The notes below the pieces were generated by a model. It was not told the DNA's origin and did no database searches. It worked only from the letters and a program-made list of their open reading frames with translations. Below, piece by piece: positions 59,638-64,000 of a DNA stretch of 64,000 nucleotides. The DNA comes from Lepiota brunneoincarnata (taxonomy: Eukaryota; Basidiomycota; Agaricomycetes; Agaricales; Agaricaceae). Every line of letters starts with the position of its first letter. Position 1 is the stretch's first letter. Position numbers and translations under genes: made by a program. Location: positions 186,001 to 250,000 of the forward strand of contig JAEBUN010000041.1 in NCBI GenBank assembly GCA_023014365.1, in the 5' to 3' direction.

Positions 59638-60105
59638 GAAAGATAAAGCGGCAGAGGAAGAAAGTAGGATAGTTGCGTAGGCAATGGCTGAAGGAGGATG
59701 GGAGATTATTGGGAAGGGGAATGTTTGTAAGGTTCGAAAAATCTATGTATGCACACAGGCAGCAGCAGTTGTGGTGGATATTGGAGAGAAGGAAGGCACA
59801 AGAGAAACCAGAGAAACGGGAGTCACCAGAGATGCTTGAGACGTCAGAGAAGCAGTGGATACCGGAGACGCCAGAGGCAAAATATACGAAGAGCAAGGCG
59901 AGTCTCGGAGGACACTGTTTGAGGGTGATCCAAGTCCTTGCCATTCTGCACTCGGCCGGTTGGAATCCTTTAGGCAAGCTTGGGCTCCTGCTAAGGTAAA
60001 AAATTGGTGCACTGTTCTGTATAACGACATACAGACTCAAACGAGTGGAAAGTAAATCGCATGGAATTGGGTCACGACATAAGGTACAATATTATGCACG
60101 CAGGA
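59638..60105. other. Short intergenic stretch between Copia-2 and NACHT E
   Basis: No gene supported. GA-rich short repeats (agagacgccag-like) at 59790-59880. The stretch at 60095-60150 (acgcaggag-aactatataat) matches the region just past the 3' ends of NACHT A, B and D. Confidence 0.5.
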
Positions 60106-60109
60106 GGAA

Positions 60110-62772
60110 CTATATAATATTCACGGTCGTGGTAGTATTTATCCCTAGCCATCTAGCTCGATATATCAGGGCTAATACGGTCCGCTCCCCTTTACCGATC
60201 CAGAATGCCATCCGCTGACGATCCGGCGAGGGGTTACCTTCATTGGGCCTATGTAGTGAAACGAACACAAATTCAAATTCCTTGCGTCTAGTGGTCAAAT
60301 CTGGAGGGAAAGAGTCGTGAAGAGGCAAGGGCGCCATGAATTGCATTGCAAGAGTTCTATCCACTGCCGTTGATGGATGAAATCGGATCAAGTCGTGCTC
60401 ATGGCAGTCATCCGCCTGTTGGTTCGAGCCCCATAAACAACTCACATTTGCGGCATAACACGATATGACGCACCGAACCCAGTCCCGGACCTTTCGAGAG
60501 CCATCGGAGAAAATGTAAAAATCGTGAGTCCTCATGAAGACTCCCCCATGTGCCAGGAAAATGATTGAAGTTGAAGTTGAAAAGTTCGGCCATCATCCCC
60601 GGTCGCCTCGAATCTTCCAGCAATGTACACATACCCCAAACATTGAGCCTGAGGAACTCAGAGATACGTTCGTTATTCCCTACATCACCAACCCAACGCA
60701 AGTTATCAGGTGAAGATTCATTGTGTGTGGAGATGGAACAGTCTAATCAAGGGTCAGGACAGTCGAACATGGCAAGGAGAATACCCACGTTCGAGTTTGC
60801 AATTCGATTGAAGAAGGTGACTGTACCAGCGGAGGGCGAGTACTGCGACGTCATGATAGGCTTGACCCATGTCCAAGGTAAATGACTGGGATCGGTTTGG
60901 GTCTTGGAGAAAATCTGGAAATGATTTATGAAAGAAAGTGAGAGGGTTTTGATGGGCCAATTTGGGAGGGGGAACATCAATGACAGAGTGCAGATTGCGA
61001 AGAGCTGAGTAGAAGGCATCCTTGCGAATGCCAAGAAATCGTCCAACCCCGGAGATCCCCTCAAAGGGGTCAATGACTCCTCTGTAGTAGCGCGAAATAA
61101 TGTAAAATGCAATGATCCGCTTAGTAGTGGGACGCATGGATTGAGGAACACGATTCATGATCTGCATATAAAAGGCATCCAGAGCCCCCAAAGGCGTCAT
61201 CTTGTCTCTCTCCCTAATTGCACCAAGGTACGCAAGACATATTTCCAGCTGTGTGTCAGGAGACAGGCTCTCATCGCCAGCAAGGTGGAGAACAACCGAG
61301 GCAAGGATCGGGAGTCCTCCAACCCTCTGCGAGAGCAGCTGCAGTTTGGACTCTTTGGCCATCGCACCTGATCCAGAGTAAAATACCACTCAGTCTCATC
61401 GTGAATCTTCTGGAGTCCATCTTTGAGGATATAGTACACGTCTCGGATATCCTGTTCGGCGTCGGAGGTGATTTCCTCACGCCTGCAATCAACTGGAGGA
61501 TCGCCTCTGGCGAATGCGCATTTGAGATGCCACTCAGGACGACTGCAAACCAGCCACAGGAGTGGGTAGGGACTGTTGGCCAATTGCCGAACGTAGTCGC
61601 CAATGAGTGTAATGAGCTGACGTTGAGCAACCCCATCGCTGCACTCGTCCACTCCATCAACGATGACAACGAGAGGGCTTCGGGTGGTGTTTGTGGCAGT
61701 ATGCTGGGCTGCTAGGAGGGTGAATGGGTCAATGATGAGCTTCCGAAACTGAATGGGGAGTGTCTTGTCGAGGATGGAGGGGTCACAGGACAGGATGCGC
61801 GTTATCAAATAATTATACCCCGCATCCCCGCTGGCAAGTTGGTAAGCGATCGTGGCGACGACACCCTTGGGACTGTCGCGGTTCTGCAGCTTGGAAAAGA
61901 AAAAAGATGCTCCAAGCTACCCGAGCTTTTGACAATGCTCGGCAAATGTCTGAGCAACAGTAGACTTGCCGGCACCTGCAGGACCTGACAACCATATAAA
62001 GCCCCAATCGCGTTGCTCGCCCAGCAGCCATCTGTTAAGCGTATCAAGCAACTCCGTGCGGGTTTCAGGGTGACATCTCGGCGGGGGATCGCGGTCGGAT
62101 GAGTCCACCTCAGCACCCGGAACTCGCTTTTGGTTGAGTAGAAGGAGAACTGATCGACCTAAATCAACTGATGGCCGGATAGATATACTACACCAGAAAG
62201 GATCGTACCTGTTCCGCCACTGTCAAGATTTCGGAAAAACTGTTGAAGGAATTGGGGATCCTTTTTTTTTTCTTTTACAGTCGATCTTGTAAACGATTTT
62301 CTCAGCGAAGGTGGGATTATCAATCTTAAAGTCGTGGGCACCAGCAAAAAAACCAGCGTTGGCACAAGCAGACGGCTCTGATATACCAAAGAAATCCAGT
62401 AGTCAGTATGAATCTTGTTCAGGGTAGGCAGCACGCACGATTTGATTGGTCGGGGGTGTTGTAGGCCCTCTGCTGTTCGGGTACCGGGTTGTGTTCAACT
62501 GTGGGGTTGGGGCCATTCGACTGGTGGTTGGATATGTTCGATGCAGGCGGGCCATCGGTGACTGTTATGGGCTTGTTCGACAATATGGCAGCGACGTCTC
62601 GAGCTGTAATGTTGCGGGATGATGTTTGATTCGCTGTCACTAACGCAACTGTGGGTATTGCGCGTATGGTTTTGGGAGCTTCAGGTAGAGGTCCAGGTGG
62701 AAATGGACGTTTCGAGGAAAATATCACTCGGAAGAATGATCTCTTTGCCTTAGGGGGTTCGGACGTCGACAT
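60110..62772 (-). pseudogene. NACHT E: pseudogene with two frameshifts and one TAG
   Basis: Same five-exon plan as D, with ATG at 62772. The Arg codon lost in A and C is intact here. Breaks: an A-rich insertion (net +4) near 62262-62275 in the second exon, TAG at 61917-61919 where the others read CAG (Gln), and a 1-bp deletion near 61355 (ctctttggcc where others have ctctttcggcc). The end also differs: the usual stop is lost and the frame runs on to 60110. Walker A is GPAGAGKS and Walker B VIVDGVDEC, so the nucleotide site is preserved in sequence. Confidence 0.82.
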
Positions 62773-62914
62773 GATGGTTGAATAAATAGAGGGATCCGAT
62801 GAGGAGATGCCCATGCAGCCGCGGATACTGCTTTCGGGACCCAAGTCACGCCACCGGGAAGGAAGAAGCCAGAGGTAATCCACGGTTCTTGGGCGTTCAC
62901 AAGCTTCCAAAAGG

Positions 62915-64000
62915 AGCTTGCAGGGAGGTTAATGCGCCTCTAAAACTTCAATATTCCAGGCACTGTGCAGACACTTGCCATGGATGTATGAACCGCAGCG
63001 AAAGAATTGGAGAGACTCCCATTTTGATATGGACATGTAGAAATTCAGAGTCTTTTATGTTGAAAAGATCCATTCGTCGATGTCACGACGGTGAGACTTA
63101 GCGCTTACCTACCACCACCAGAAAAAAGTCACCGGGCCGGTCGCTGTTCTCCAGACAACATGGTTCGTGATCCAAAGCCTCAGTCGCTCGGCCGTTCATC
63201 TACCGGTGACCGGACTCAAAGTTGCCACCCTGGTGTTTGCTACGCTCAACCTTATCACACATATGTTGTAGTGGAAAAAGCCACAGAAAGTCCTGGCAGC
63301 CATCTCTTTTCAGTGGAGTATCAGTGTCGGTCATGAGCAGCTCCAATCAAAAAGATTCGTGGCGATTGGGAGGGGGGGAGGGGGGGAGTAGGAAAGTGAG
63401 AGCGCAATCGTGGGGTGCAAATGGGATACTCTGAGGAAGCAGGCGGACGAGGAATGAGAGAAATCGCGGTCTGAAGACGGAATGCGTGCACACAAGGTAG
63501 CACTTGTAGTATCATTAATTCGTTCTTGGCTCTTGTCGTATTTACTTCCCTCGAATTTACTCCCGCCCCTAGACTTGGTTCGGGTTCGCGCTCTTTCACA
63601 CCCACCCCTAATTGCGCAGGTAATAACTCCTTTCTTGGGGACACCCGAGTCATGAGATAGATACACATGGTTTTTTTGACCAAGCCGTAACACATATGTT
63701 AAGCCATGAAATGTGTCCAAATTCTTAACATAACACACACCAAGAAAGCCATCATCCATTCTCTCCACAAAATGCCGAGCCCATAAACATGCACAATTTC
63801 GTATAATCCTCCAGAGCACACTCACCGCACCAAGCCCTTTCATCTGGGAAACACTATCTAAAACAACGGTGTCTTGTCATGTCATGAGTCCGTACTGGCC
63901 GCTACGAGAATAGGAACACATCAAGTTCTGTTTCTCACAGTGGCGTTGCAAAGATAGATTACTACTATCCCTTCATCCCGACAATTCAAGTGAATACAAG
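62915..64000. other. NACHT E upstream flank, no supported gene
   Basis: 62925-63210 aligns with the NACHT C upstream region. 63520-63840 aligns with 46230-46490, and 63885-63990 aligns with 46720-46815, partly inverted. A 170-codon minus-strand ORF (63331-63843) overlaps this region but the second copy is not open in the same frame, so I do not call it a gene. Confidence 0.5.

Overview
The window looks like nuclear DNA of a filamentous basidiomycete, most likely an Agaricomycete. It carries genes with many short introns (46-79 bp, mostly GTNNGT...CAG), fungal NACHT-type STAND NTPases, a protein kinase with the sequence style of Agaricomycete kinases, a DUF6699-like gene, chromodomain Ty3/gypsy elements and Ty1/copia elements. 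Nothing bacterial or viral is present.

Layout. Five NACHT paralogues all lie on the minus strand: A 1611-4237, B 14354-16212, C 29969-32582, D 43054-45673, E 60110-62772. Only D can be read from start to stop (five exons, 686 aa). A has one nonsense codon, C has four, B is cut off by a retrotransposon and frameshifted, and E has two frameshifts and one nonsense codon. Between them lie two minus-strand paralogues K1 (39506-42277) and K2 (48087-51164). These join an N-terminal Gcn4/Cpc1-like bZIP region to a C-terminal protein kinase. K1 plus D and K2 plus E form a duplicated two-gene module. A DUF6699-like gene sits at 34906-35592.

Mobile DNA fills the rest. Gypsy-1 (6347-12602) is a nearly intact chromovirus with 223-bp LTRs and target duplication CTGGT. 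Copia-1 (16213-20608) inserted into NACHT B and lost its 3' end. Gypsy-2 (20609-29947) is a decayed chromovirus whose roughly 700-bp LTRs carry an acidic ORF; two solo LTRs of the same family sit in Copia-1 and in its own gag. Copia-2 (51598-59632) has target duplication AGTAT and holds three nested insertions. Further short solo LTRs are present. Both copia elements carry a primer binding site that matches the anticodon loop of initiator tRNA-Met.

A common thread is decay by C-to-T change. Almost every in-frame stop in the four retroelements and in the broken NACHT genes is a TGA where Arg (CGA) is expected, or TAG/TAA for Gln, or TGA for Trp. This fits CpG methylation and deamination, or a RIP-like process, acting on a repeat-rich locus. 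NACHT proteins in fungi are linked to non-self recognition and programmed cell death. The alternation of NACHT genes with a transcription-factor/kinase fusion suggests a fast-evolving recognition or stress-signalling cluster, but that role is inference.
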